Assembly: GCF_015529805.1 (NCBI RefSeq)
Contig: NZ_CP064654.1
Coordinates: forward strand, 1,054,001 to 1,118,000
Length of the DNA stretch: 64,000 bases
DNA from: Qipengyuania soli
GTDB taxonomy: Bacteria; Pseudomonadota; Alphaproteobacteria; Sphingomonadales; Sphingomonadaceae
Direction: 5' to 3'
In this document: piece by piece, positions 55,881-64,000 of the stretch
Layout: each line of letters starts with the position of its first letter
Position numbering within the stretch: the first letter of the stretch is position 1
The notes under the pieces: model-generated
What the model saw: only the letters and a program-made list of their open reading frames with translations
Database searches by the model: none
What the model was told of the DNA's origin: nothing
Position numbers and translations under genes: made by a program

Positions 55881-57527
55881 ATGGCTGCAGATGGCGCCAC
55901 GCACAGAGAACCGACCGACAAGGAAATTCGCCTGGTCATCGCGGCAAGTTCGGCGGGGACGATCTTCGAGTGGTATGATTTCTTCATCTACGGCACGCTT
56001 GCTGCGCTCATCGGCGCCGCTTTCTTCCCGAGCGACAACGAAACGCTGGAAATTCTGCTGGTCTGGGCGGGCTTCGCGGTCGGCTTCGGATTTCGGCCTC
56101 TGGGTGCCATCCTCTTCGGCTTCCTCGGAGACAAGCTTGGACGCAAGTACACCTTCCTTGTGACAGTTACGCTCATGGGTATCGCCACGGCAGGCGTCGG
56201 CCTCATCCCCGGGGCAGCGAGCATTGGCCTTGCTGCGCCACTCATCGTTCTCGGCCTGCGCATCCTCCAGGGCCTGGCGCTTGGCGGCGAGTATGGCGGC
56301 GCTGCCATCTATGTCGCCGAACACGCCCCTCCCGAAAAGCGCGGCTATTACACCAGTTTCATCCAGGCGAGCGTGGTCGGCGGGTTCGTGCTTTCGATCG
56401 CCGTGGTGGCTGCATGCCGCGCATTGATCCCCGCTGACGACTTCGCAGCCTGGGGCTGGCGTGTGCCGTTCCTGCTCTCGATAATCCTGCTGGCCATATC
56501 TCTCTGGATGCGACTGAAGCTCAACGAGAGCCCGGTGTTCCAGGCGATGAAGGCTGCGGGCGAGACAGCGGGCAACCCCTTCGTCGAAAGCTTCACCTAC
56601 CCCGGCAACAAGAAGCGCATTTTCGTCGCTCTCTTCGGCGTTGCGGGTGTGCTGACGGTGATCTGGTACACAGCCTTCTTCTACGGCCTTTCGTTCCTCC
56701 GCGGCCCGATGCGGATGGAGGACAGCCTGACCGAGTGGGTCATGCTCATCTCGGGCCTGATTTCCATGTCGTTCTACATCTGGGTCGGGCGCTGGTCCGA
56801 CAAGGTGGGCCGCAAGAAACCGATCATCATCGGTGCGATCGCGACGCTGGTCTTCCTGTTCCCGATCTTCTGGGGGCTGGGTGCGCTGAGTAATCCGGGG
56901 CTGGCCAGCAGCGCGCGCGAGGCTCCGGTCGTCGTTGCGGGAGAGAACTGCACCTACGATCCCTTCGCCAGCAAACAGGCCACCGAATGCGGCCGCCTCC
57001 TTGCCGACCTGACTTCTCTCGGCGTCTCCTACGCGGTAGCCGATCCTTATGGCGAGGCTCGCGCGACAGTGGGGGGTGAGATTATCCCTATCGACATGAC
57101 CGACGACGCGGGACGTAAGGCGGCACTGCAGTCGGCTCTCGAAGCCAAGGGTTACGACTTCTCCAAGCAGACGCCGCCACCTGGAAGCCTCATCGGGATC
57201 ATCGCGCTGCTTTGCTCGCTGGGGATGCTTTCCGCGCTGACCTACGGCTCGGTTGCGGCATTGCTTGCAGAGATGTTCCCGGCGCGCATCCGCTATTCCT
57301 CGATGTCGATCCCGTATCACATGGGCGCGGGCTATCTCGGCGGATTCCTGCCGCTCATCGCGGGGTATATTGTCGCCAGCACCGGGAACGCCTACGCGGG
57401 CCTCTGGTATTGCTGGGGTGTGATGGCCTTCGGCCTCGTCGTGGCATGGTGGGGCATCCCGAGCGGACCGCCGAGCGACTTCGAGGAAAGCGGAGAAGAT
57501 CCGCCAGCCTCGCCCGTACTTCCATGA
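55881..57527 (+). CDS. MHS-type MFS transporter with periplasmic insertion
   Basis: The 548-residue metabolite:proton symporter-like protein has SSAGTIFEWYDFFIYGTLAA at helix 1, FGFLGDKLGRKYTFLVTVTL in the loop between helices 2 and 3, ILQGLALGGEYGGAAIYVAE in helix 4 and a second-half loop GRWSDKVGRKKP. It is about 100 residues longer than typical MHS members (430-450) because of an insertion between helices 9 and 10 (about residues 340-435). That insertion has two cysteines (ENCTYDPF and TECGRLLA) and by topology faces the periplasm. Substrates of the family are organic acids or osmolytes; this one is unknown. Confidence 0.87.
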   Translation: MAADGATHREPTDKEIRLVIAASSAGTIFEWYDFFIYGTLAALIGAAFFPSDNETLEILLVWAGFAVGFGFRPLGAILFGFLGDKLGRKYTFLVTVTLMGIATAGVGLIPGAASIGLAAPLIVLGLRILQGLALGGEYGGAAIYVAEHAPPEKRGYYTSFIQASVVGGFVLSIAVVAACRALIPADDFAAWGWRVPFLLSIILLAISLWMRLKLNESPVFQAMKAAGETAGNPFVESFTYPGNKKRIFVALFGVAGVLTVIWYTAFFYGLSFLRGPMRMEDSLTEWVMLISGLISMSFYIWVGRWSDKVGRKKPIIIGAIATLVFLFPIFWGLGALSNPGLASSAREAPVVVAGENCTYDPFASKQATECGRLLADLTSLGVSYAVADPYGEARATVGGEIIPIDMTDDAGRKAALQSALEAKGYDFSKQTPPPGSLIGIIALLCSLGMLSALTYGSVAALLAEMFPARIRYSSMSIPYHMGAGYLGGFLPLIAGYIVASTGNAYAGLWYCWGVMAFGLVVAWWGIPSGPPSDFEESGEDPPASPVLP

Positions 57528-57534
57528 GGACTTG

Positions 57535-58572
57535 ATGACCGAACTGCCGCCGCCGACCCTGCGGCTCGATATCGACACTGACGCGCTTGCCCACAACTGG
57601 CGCGCGCTTGACGCCATGTCCGGCGCGGCGAGAGCAGGGGCTGCGGTGAAGGCCGATTGCTATGGTCTAGGCGTGGACGCGTGCGTGCCTGTTCTTCGGG
57701 ACGCTGGTTGCCGCGATTTCTTCGTCGCCCACTGGAATGAGGTTCCGGACGTGCTTCGCCATGTGCCCGCCGCGCAGATCGCGGTCCTGCACGGCCCGCT
57801 CAGCGTAGATGACGCCGCGTTTGCGAGGGCCACTGGCGTCATTCCCGTAATCGACAGCGTCAGGCAGGCGAAGCTGTGGTCCGAGACCGGTGGCGGTCCC
57901 TGTCACCTGATGGTCGATACCGGCATCAATCGCCTCGGGATCTCGACGCGCGAGGTCACGGAACCTTCTATTCAGGCACTCGATGTGCGCATCCTGATGA
58001 GCCACCTCGCCTGCGCGGACGAGGATAGCGACATGAACGCTCGCCAGCTGGCGAGTTTCAAGGCCGTCATGCCGCATGTTCGTCATCGGGAAACCAGCCT
58101 CGCCAACAGCGCCGGAATCGGTCTTGGCGGCGACTACCACTTTGCGCTGACACGGCCCGGCCTTGCTCTGTACGGGGGTGTCCCGACCAAGGCATTCGAT
58201 GACGCAATCCGTCAGGTAGCACGCCCGCAGGCTGCGATCATCCAGACCCGGCTTCTCTCTGCGGGCGACACCGTCGGTTACAACGCCACGTTCACTGCAC
58301 CCACTGCCATGCGTGTCGGTGTCGTTTCGCTGGGGTACGCAGACGGCATCCTTCGCGCCTGGGGTGGAGGACACTTTAAACACGGCGATATCTCGCTGCC
58401 GATCCTCGGGAAGGTCTCGATGGACATGATCGTGATCGACCTGACGCACGCGCCCGAGATTGCCGAGGGTGACTGGGTTGAGTTGCCCTATCACCTGCCC
58501 AATGCTGCGCAGCAAACCTCTCTTTCGCAATATGAATTGCTTACCGTTCTGGGACGTCGGTTTACACGCTGA
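57535..58572 (+). CDS. alr: Alanine racemase
   Basis: The 345-residue PLP enzyme supplies D-alanine for peptidoglycan. The N-terminal barrel has the PLP lysine in AGAAVKADCYGLGVDACVPV. Further on are MVDTGINRLGIS, LMSHLACADEDSDMNARQL and, in the C-terminal domain, the catalytic Tyr in GDTVGYNATFTAPT and GKVSMDMIVIDLTHAPEIAE. ATG at 57535 follows GAGGA; the TTG one codon upstream is an alternative. It lies 7 bases after the MHS transporter stop. Confidence 0.94.
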   Translation: MTELPPPTLRLDIDTDALAHNWRALDAMSGAARAGAAVKADCYGLGVDACVPVLRDAGCRDFFVAHWNEVPDVLRHVPAAQIAVLHGPLSVDDAAFARATGVIPVIDSVRQAKLWSETGGGPCHLMVDTGINRLGISTREVTEPSIQALDVRILMSHLACADEDSDMNARQLASFKAVMPHVRHRETSLANSAGIGLGGDYHFALTRPGLALYGGVPTKAFDDAIRQVARPQAAIIQTRLLSAGDTVGYNATFTAPTAMRVGVVSLGYADGILRAWGGGHFKHGDISLPILGKVSMDMIVIDLTHAPEIAEGDWVELPYHLPNAAQQTSLSQYELLTVLGRRFTR

Positions 58573-58587
58573 CAGCTGCGTGTTGCG

Positions 58588-58601
58588 CTGCACATTGTGC
58601 G
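58588..58601 (+). promoter_or_regulatory. Possible PhaR autoregulatory site
   Basis: TGCAC-ATT-GTGCG (from 58589) is an interrupted palindrome in a TGC-rich stretch about 45 bases before the phaR start. PhaR-type repressors are reported to bind TGC-rich repeats and to control themselves; assignment here is by analogy only. Confidence 0.3.
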
Positions 58602-58645
58602 AGTGCTAAGACCATCGCAACGCACAAACGGGGAGTTGCGAGCAC

Positions 58646-59188
58646 ATGGCCAAGCGTACAGCTGAAGGCGAGCCGATCATCATCAAGAAATACGCCAACC
58701 GGCGGCTCTACAACACCGATACCAGCAGCTATATTACGCTCGACGACCTCGCCGGCATGGTGCGCGAGAATGTCGACTTCCAGGTGCTCGACGCGAAAAC
58801 GGGCGACGACATCACCCACACCATCCTGACGCAGATCATCGTCGAGGAAGAATCCAGCGGATCGCAGATGCTGCCGGTCAGCTTCCTGCGCGACCTCATC
58901 TCGATGTACGGCAATTCTATGCAGTCGATGATGCCGAGTTACCTCGAAGCGAGCATGGCCAATTTCCGCAAGAACCGCGAGCAACTGCATGACGCCTTCA
59001 TGAAGGGCATTTCGTCGAACCCGCTTGCCAAGATGGCCGAAGTGAACCTGAAGATGATGCAGGGCGCGGCCGAAGCCTTCATCCCCGGTGCGCGCAAGGC
59101 AGCCAAGCCGGACCAATCGGACGAACTGGCCAAGATGCGCGAGCAGATGGCGGCGATGCAGAAGAAGCTGGACGAACTCAGCAAATAG
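58646..59188 (+). CDS. phaR: Polyhydroxyalkanoate synthesis repressor PhaR
   Basis: The 180-residue protein has the PHB/PHA accumulation regulator DNA-binding domain: IIIKKYANRRLYNTDTSSYI, then TLDDLAGMVRENVDFQVLDA and GDDITHTILTQIIVEEES. A PHB-binding helical C-terminus rich in Met, Ala and Lys ends in a coiled coil (KMREQMAAMQKKLDELSK). It represses phasin and its own gene until PHA granules titrate it. No pha synthase or phasin gene is in the window. GGGGAG precedes the ATG. Confidence 0.95.
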   Translation: MAKRTAEGEPIIIKKYANRRLYNTDTSSYITLDDLAGMVRENVDFQVLDAKTGDDITHTILTQIIVEEESSGSQMLPVSFLRDLISMYGNSMQSMMPSYLEASMANFRKNREQLHDAFMKGISSNPLAKMAEVNLKMMQGAAEAFIPGARKAAKPDQSDELAKMREQMAAMQKKLDELSK

Positions 59189-59238
59189 CGGCATCGGCCC
59201 GTCGCCTTTTGAACTGCTAGATTACGGGAATTTGCGAC

Positions 59239-60783
59239 GTGGCCCAGATCCGCCATGCCTTGAACACCAAGCGCGCCGACGATTTCGCCGCCTGGTACCA
59301 GGAAGTCATCTCCGCCGCCGAAATGGCCGAGGAGTCGGGGGTGCGCGGCTGCATGGTCATCAAGCCGTGGGGCTACGGCATCTGGGAGCGCATGCAGCGC
59401 CTGCTCGATGACCGGATCAAGGCGACCGGCCATGACAACTGCTATTTCCCGCTGTTCATTCCGCTCTCGAACTTCGCCCGGGAGGCAGAGCATGTCGACG
59501 GCTTCGCCAAGGAAATGGCCGTGGTCACCCACCACCGCCTTATCGCCGGTCCCGAGGGCGGCCTGATCCCCGATCCCGAGGCAAAGCTGGAAGAGCCGCT
59601 GGTCGTCCGTCCCACCTCCGAAACCATCATCGGCGACGCGATGGCGCGCTGGGTCCAGTCGTGGCGCGACCTGCCGCTCAAGCTCAATCAGTGGGCCAAC
59701 GTCGTCCGCTGGGAAATGCGCACCCGCATGTTCCTGCGCACCAGTGAATTCCTCTGGCAGGAAGGACACACGGCACATGCCGACGAGGCCGAGGCGAAGG
59801 AGCACACGCTCCGGATGCTTGAGGTCTATCGCGCTTTTGCGGACGAGGACCTGAGCCTTGCCGTGATCGCTGGCGAGAAGCCCGAGAACGAACGATTCCC
59901 CGGTGCGGTCGAAACCTGGTCGATCGAGGCGATGATGCAGGACGGCAAGGCATTGCAGGCCGGCACCAGCCACTATCTCGGCACCAATTTCGCCCAGGCC
60001 AGCGGCATCCAGTACCAGGACCGCGAGGGCTCGCAGACATATGCCCACACAACCAGCTGGGGCGTATCGACCCGCATGGTCGGCGGGGTCATCATGACGC
60101 ATGGCGATGACGACGGCCTGCGTCTGCCTCCCAGGATCGCGCCGCAGCAGGTCATCATTCTGCCGATGCTGCGCGAGGACGATGGCGATGCGAAGCTGAT
60201 TGAATATTGCGAGGGCCTGCGTGCGACGCTCGCCAGCCAGCACGTGCTGAGCGAACCGCTGCGCGTCCTGCTGGATACGCGCCCGGGCAAGGCGGCACAG
60301 AAACGCTGGGACTGGGTGCGCAAGGGTGCCCCGGTCATCGTCGAGGTCGGTGGTCGCGACATGGAGAACGGCGTGGTCAGCATGCTGCGCCGCGATCGCC
60401 TGTGGGACGAAGCGACCGGTAAGCCCGCCTTCCAGACCCCGACGCGCGAGGTGGCCGGTCAGACCATCCCCGATGTGCTCGCCGACATGCAGGCATCGCT
60501 GCTTACCCAGGCGACCGAGCGTCGCGAGGCGAACATGACCCGCGGCGTAACCGACTTCGCCCAGGTCGAGGCGCATTTCGGTGGCGATGCCAAGTACCCG
60601 GGTTGGATTGAAGTCCAGTGGTCGAAGCCCACCGGCGCCGCGCTCGACAAGATTGTCGAGCAGCTCAAGGCTCACAAGCTCACCATGCGCAACGTGCCGA
60701 TCGGTTCGGCCCCTGCCGATGGCGCTTGCATCTTTACCGGTGAGAAGGCGGTTGAGCGGGTGTTGCTGGCAAAGGCCTACTGA
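59239..60783 (+). CDS. proS: Prolyl-tRNA synthetase, archaeal/eukaryote-like form
   Basis: The 514-residue class II synthetase has VRGCMVIKPWGYGIWERMQR, NCYFPLFIPLSNFAREAEHV, VVRPTSETIIGDAMARWVQS, RTSEFLWQEGHTAHADEAEA and QAGTSHYLGTNFAQASGIQY. These are the signatures of the archaeal/eukaryotic-type ProRS with a C-terminal extra domain (ending DGACIFTGEKAVERVLLAKAY), not of the insertion-containing or short bacterial types. It charges tRNA-Pro. GTG start at 59239, with no nearby ATG in frame. Its origin by ancient transfer is discussed in the findings. Confidence 0.93.
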   Translation: MAQIRHALNTKRADDFAAWYQEVISAAEMAEESGVRGCMVIKPWGYGIWERMQRLLDDRIKATGHDNCYFPLFIPLSNFAREAEHVDGFAKEMAVVTHHRLIAGPEGGLIPDPEAKLEEPLVVRPTSETIIGDAMARWVQSWRDLPLKLNQWANVVRWEMRTRMFLRTSEFLWQEGHTAHADEAEAKEHTLRMLEVYRAFADEDLSLAVIAGEKPENERFPGAVETWSIEAMMQDGKALQAGTSHYLGTNFAQASGIQYQDREGSQTYAHTTSWGVSTRMVGGVIMTHGDDDGLRLPPRIAPQQVIILPMLREDDGDAKLIEYCEGLRATLASQHVLSEPLRVLLDTRPGKAAQKRWDWVRKGAPVIVEVGGRDMENGVVSMLRRDRLWDEATGKPAFQTPTREVAGQTIPDVLADMQASLLTQATERREANMTRGVTDFAQVEAHFGGDAKYPGWIEVQWSKPTGAALDKIVEQLKAHKLTMRNVPIGSAPADGACIFTGEKAVERVLLAKAY

Positions 60784-60820
60784 CTTGATCTGACACGGGG
60801 ATTGGCCGAGACGGGCTGGC

Positions 60821-62182
60821 ATGAAAAAGCTCGCACCTCTCGCCCTCCTCGTTTCGACCCCGCTTTCGGCGCAAGGCACGCCTCCGCCAGCTACCGACCC
60901 GGGCGCCGGGGTTTCGGAATCTCGGTTGCGTGCCGACATCGACACGCTGGTCGCATTCGGGACACGACATACGCTTTCCGAACAGGATAATCCGAAACGC
61001 GGGATCGGCGCGGCGGTCGACTGGGGCCTTGCCGAATTCGGACGAATTTCGACGGAGTGCGGAGGATGCCTAGAAGTCGTCACCCCGGAACGCATGGTGC
61101 AAGGCGATCGCATTCCGAACCCGGTCCGTCTGCGCAACGCCGTCGCCATCCAGCGCGGCTACGAGCGCCCGAATGAGGTCGTGATCGTTCAGGGGCACAT
61201 CGACAGTCGCGTTTCAGATCCTCTAGACTGGCAGAAGGATGCGCCGGGCGCGAATGACGACGGTTCGGGAACGGTGTTGGTGCTCGAAGCGGCGCGCAAC
61301 CTCACGCAGCGACGCTATCCGGTGACGATCGTCTATGCGCTCCTCTCCGGTGAGGAACAGGGCCTCTTCGGCGGCCGCCTGATGGCCGACTATGCGGCGG
61401 AGCAGGGCTGGAACGTCAAGGGCGTGCTCAACAACGATATCGTCGGCGGGTCCTGCGGCAGCGATGGCTGGTGCGACGATGCTCATGTCCGCGTATTCTC
61501 GGAAGGCCCGCGGGCCGACCTGACCGACGAACTGCGCGCCATGCAGCGAAGGGAAGGCGGGGAGAACGACACCCCCGGCAGGAACCTCTCGCGGTATATC
61601 GACCGGCTCGCTGAGAACACGGACGGGAGCCTCGATGTCCGTCAGATCTGGCGTGCCGACCGCATGGGACGCGGCGGGGACCAGATACCGTTCCTCGAGA
61701 AAGGGTATCCCGCGGTGCGGATCACCGTCGCGGTCGAGAACTACAACTGGCAGCACCAGGACCTGCGGACCGAGGATGGCATCGAATATGGCGATACGCC
61801 CGACAAGATGGACTTTCCCTATCTTGCCCGCGTGACGCAATTGAACATTCGCGCACTTGACGCTCTTGCCCGCACTCCCAACCCGCCCAAGTCCATCGCG
61901 AAGGCGGCGGTCCAGACCTTCACCGATGTCAGCTGGGAGGAGGTGCCGGGTGCCATCGGTTACTCGGTCTGGCAGCGTCGTACCGACGAGCCTTACTGGC
62001 CCGAGGATCCGGTGATCGCGAACGTCGTTGCGACCAGTGCCCGCCTTGAAGGCGTACGCGGCGACGACTGGATCTTCGGGGTGAGCGCAGTCGGCAAGGA
62101 CGGCACGAGCGGACCCGTTGCCAGCGCGGTCCCGGCCGGCCAATACGCGCCTGTCTTATCCAAGAAGGATGACAGCGAGTAA
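60821..62182 (+). CDS. M28 family exported zinc aminopeptidase
   Basis: The 453-residue protein has a short signal peptide (MKKLAPLALLVSTPLSAQG). The M28 zinc ligands are visible: His in VIVQGHIDSRVSD, Asp in APGANDDGSGTVLVLE, Glu-Glu in LLSGEEQGLFGG, Asp in GVLNNDIVGGSCGSDG and His in YNWQHQDLRTEDG. A C-terminal fibronectin III-like domain follows (VSWEEVPGAIGYSVWQRR). It probably trims peptides in the periplasm. It is 37 bases after proS and 12 bases before rnr. Confidence 0.92.
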   Translation: MKKLAPLALLVSTPLSAQGTPPPATDPGAGVSESRLRADIDTLVAFGTRHTLSEQDNPKRGIGAAVDWGLAEFGRISTECGGCLEVVTPERMVQGDRIPNPVRLRNAVAIQRGYERPNEVVIVQGHIDSRVSDPLDWQKDAPGANDDGSGTVLVLEAARNLTQRRYPVTIVYALLSGEEQGLFGGRLMADYAAEQGWNVKGVLNNDIVGGSCGSDGWCDDAHVRVFSEGPRADLTDELRAMQRREGGENDTPGRNLSRYIDRLAENTDGSLDVRQIWRADRMGRGGDQIPFLEKGYPAVRITVAVENYNWQHQDLRTEDGIEYGDTPDKMDFPYLARVTQLNIRALDALARTPNPPKSIAKAAVQTFTDVSWEEVPGAIGYSVWQRRTDEPYWPEDPVIANVVATSARLEGVRGDDWIFGVSAVGKDGTSGPVASAVPAGQYAPVLSKKDDSE

Positions 62183-62194
62183 GCGCGTCCCCAT

Positions 62195-64000
62195 ATGGCG
62201 CGCATGACAAAACAGAACAAAAGCCGGCGCCCCGCGAAATTGCAGGCGGGGATGCCGAGCAAGGAACAGATACTCGAATTCCTCCAGAGCTCCGAAACCC
62301 CCGCAGGTAAGCGTGAAATCGCCAAGGCCTTCGGCCTCAAGGGGCAGGAGAAGATCGCGCTCAAGAAGCGTCTCAAGGACATGGCCGAAGAAGGCCTGAT
62401 CGACGGGAAGCGCACTGCCTATCACCGGATGGGCGGCGTCCCGAAGGTGACCGTATTGAAGGTGGTCGGGATCGAGGATGGCGAGCCGATCGCCGAACCC
62501 GAAAACTGGGCACCTGATGCGCCCGGAAAGCCGCCCCGGCTGACCGTCAAGGAAACGAAGAAGATGGCCGCGCTCAAGCGTGGCGACCGTTTCCTTGCCC
62601 GCACCGAAGAGGTCGGTAGCGGCTGGATCGCTCATCCGATGAAAAAGCTGCCGGCGCGCACCGAGGGGATGATGGGCGTCGTCGAAATGGACGGTGCGGG
62701 CAATCCCTGGCTGGCGCCGGTCGACAAGCGCGTCCGCGATTCCGCGCCCATCGGCGAGCTGGGCGAAGCGAAGGAAGGTGATCTCATCCTCGCCGAAAGG
62801 ATGGGCAAATCGGTCCGCTCGAAGGTCAAGGTGGTCGAGGTCATCGGCGATCCGCTGGCGCCCAAGGCCTTCAGCCTGATCGCCATCGCCAAGCACGGCA
62901 TCCCGCATACATTCGCGAATGAAGCGCTCGATGAGGCCCGAACAGCGACCGAACTGGCCCTGAACACCGAGACACGCGAGTACCTGCGTGCGGTCCCCAT
63001 CGTTGCCATCGACCCTGCCGATGCCCGCGATCATGACGATGCCATCTGGGCCGAGCCGGACGGGAAGGGCGGCTACAACGCCATCGTCGCGATTGCCGAT
63101 GTGTCCTATTACGTCCGCCCGGGCGGCGCGCTCGATCGCGAGGCAAGGAAGCGCGGCAATTCGGTCTATTTCCCCGACCGCGTCGTGCCGATGCTCCCCG
63201 AGATTCTCAGCGCAGACGTCTGTTCGCTCAAGCAGGACGTGGATCGCGCTGCGATGGTTTGCCATATGCATATCGATGCCGAGGGCAAGGTCAACAGTTG
63301 GCGCTTTACCCGCGCCATCGTGCGGCTCGCTGCGAACATTGCCTACGAGGACGCGCAGGCGGCCATCGATGCTGGCGACGCGCCCGAATACCTCCAGAAC
63401 CTGTGGGGGGCGTGGAAACTGCTGTTCAAGGCACGCGAGGCGCGCGATCCGCTCGACCTTGAGCTGCCCGAGAGGCAGGTGAAGCTCAACGATGCAGGCA
63501 AGATCGAGGAGATCGCCATTCGCGAACGCCTTGATGCGCACCGCGTGGTCGAGGATTTCATGATCGCCGCCAACGTCGCCGCCGCCAAGGCCCTGGAGGC
63601 CAAGACCGCACCCGTGGTCTATCGCATCCACGAACAGCCGAGCCGCGAGAAGCTGATTGCCCTGCGCGATTATCTCGCCACGCAAGGCCGCAAGCTGGCG
63701 ATGGCCCAGGTCGTCACTCCCGGCCTGTTCAACCGCATGCTCAAGGACATTGCCGATCCGTCCGAAAAGGCGCTGATCATGGAGGCAGTACTGCGCAGCC
63801 AGACGCAGGCCTATTACGGCCCCGCGAACGCCGGCCATTTCGGCCTTGCGCTGGGCAGCTATGCCCACTTCACCTCGCCTATCCGCCGCTATTCCGATCT
63901 GCTGGTCCACCGCGCGCTGGTCGATGCCTACAAGCTCGAGCAGCCGAAGCCGAAGGTCGACCTGCCCGAAACCACCGGCCTGTCGGACCGCGACAAGAGT
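62195..64000 (+). CDS. rnr: Ribonuclease R, N-terminal part
   Basis: The gene is open to the right edge; 602 residues are visible. An N-terminal winged-helix domain (MPSKEQILEFLQSSETPAGK) is followed by cold-shock regions and the RNB catalytic domain with AIDPADARDHDDAIWAEPDG (the aspartate cluster) and VAIADVSYYVRPGGALDREA. Later motifs are RVVPMLPEILSADVCSLKQD and GLALGSYAHFTSPIRRYSDL. RNase R degrades structured RNA from the 3' end. Start ATG 62195 (MARMTK) or the in-frame ATG 62204; neither has a clear ribosome binding site. Confidence 0.95.
   Translation, partial: MARMTKQNKSRRPAKLQAGMPSKEQILEFLQSSETPAGKREIAKAFGLKGQEKIALKKRLKDMAEEGLIDGKRTAYHRMGGVPKVTVLKVVGIEDGEPIAEPENWAPDAPGKPPRLTVKETKKMAALKRGDRFLARTEEVGSGWIAHPMKKLPARTEGMMGVVEMDGAGNPWLAPVDKRVRDSAPIGELGEAKEGDLILAERMGKSVRSKVKVVEVIGDPLAPKAFSLIAIAKHGIPHTFANEALDEARTATELALNTETREYLRAVPIVAIDPADARDHDDAIWAEPDGKGGYNAIVAIADVSYYVRPGGALDREARKRGNSVYFPDRVVPMLPEILSADVCSLKQDVDRAAMVCHMHIDAEGKVNSWRFTRAIVRLAANIAYEDAQAAIDAGDAPEYLQNLWGAWKLLFKAREARDPLDLELPERQVKLNDAGKIEEIAIRERLDAHRVVEDFMIAANVAAAKALEAKTAPVVYRIHEQPSREKLIALRDYLATQGRKLAMAQVVTPGLFNRMLKDIADPSEKALIMEAVLRSQTQAYYGPANAGHFGLALGSYAHFTSPIRRYSDLLVHRALVDAYKLEQPKPKVDLPETTGLSDRDKS

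Noticed and set aside
58601-58610. Half CIRCE element (GAGTGCTAA) before phaR
   Set aside because: The matching left half TTAGCACTC is absent at the required 9-base spacing; a single half-site is likely chance.

Overview
This window looks like a contiguous piece of the main chromosome of a sphingomonad alphaproteobacterium, most likely an Erythrobacteraceae member. That placement is an inference. It rests on high GC with strong G/C third-position bias, and on gene types I associate with sphingomonads: UrcA family, DOMON-like plus DUF1343, a 'vgr-related' HELTHVWQ protein, PhaR, a soluble chemoreceptor, and a long archaeal-style prolyl-tRNA synthetase. I found no tRNA or rRNA gene, insertion sequence, prophage, CRISPR array or replication origin. 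Coding density is very high and many neighbours overlap by 4 bases (ATGA, GTGA or TTGA).

Layout. 1-5.4 kb (minus strand): ribosomal protein L25, two tandem TraB/GumN proteins, then a tightly packed cassette of four small membrane proteins around a 64-residue XRE regulator, preceded by an UrcA-like exported protein. 5.6-13 kb: glyQS, ppdK, a BioC-like methyltransferase convergent with a comF-type phosphoribosyltransferase, and a structured minus-strand RNA candidate. 13.3-19.4 kb: hisI, a MerR regulator next to an acyl-CoA dehydrogenase, a minus operon MFS-cysK-dienelactone hydrolase, and a PilZ protein. 19.5-25.6 kb: tyrS, DOMON-like protein and NamZ-type muramidase, an MFS transporter with a hairpin over its ribosome binding site, DUF817 and an Amj-type lipid II flippase. 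25.6-31.2 kb: an unknown protein and a VWA (CoxE-like) protein upstream of amj, a soluble chemoreceptor, MoxR ATPase and DUF3422. 31.4-41.5 kb: parE, LpoA-like lipoprotein, rsmI-yraN-gshB-dedA, xerC-hemW, a CAP protein and rdgB-rph. 41.6-51.1 kb: hrcA-grpE and dnaK-dnaJ, separated by a DUF885 peptidase and a small accessory block (HEPN-like orphan, indoleamine dioxygenase, vgr-related protein, copper chaperone). 51.1-64 kb: patatin-like lipase, radA-cvpA-NifU-like, an MHS transporter, alr, phaR, proS, an M28 peptidase and the start of rnr.

How the genes fit together. Most of the window is housekeeping: translation (L25, GlyRS, TyrS, ProS, RsmI), proteostasis (HrcA, GrpE, DnaK, DnaJ, with a convincing RpoH-type promoter before dnaK), RNA and nucleotide care (RNase PH, RdgB, RNase R) and DNA topology or repair (ParE, XerC-like, RadA). 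An envelope theme runs through 20.8-27.4 kb (NamZ, Amj, DUF817, VWA) and recurs in LpoA-like, Alr and DedA.

The parts least explained by known biology are the XRE plus four-membrane-protein cassette (2.9-5.0 kb), the structured RNA between comF and hisI, the low-GC HEPN-like orphan at 45.0-45.5 kb, and the vwa-unknown-amj-DUF817 operon. All family assignments come from reading motifs by eye; no search was run.
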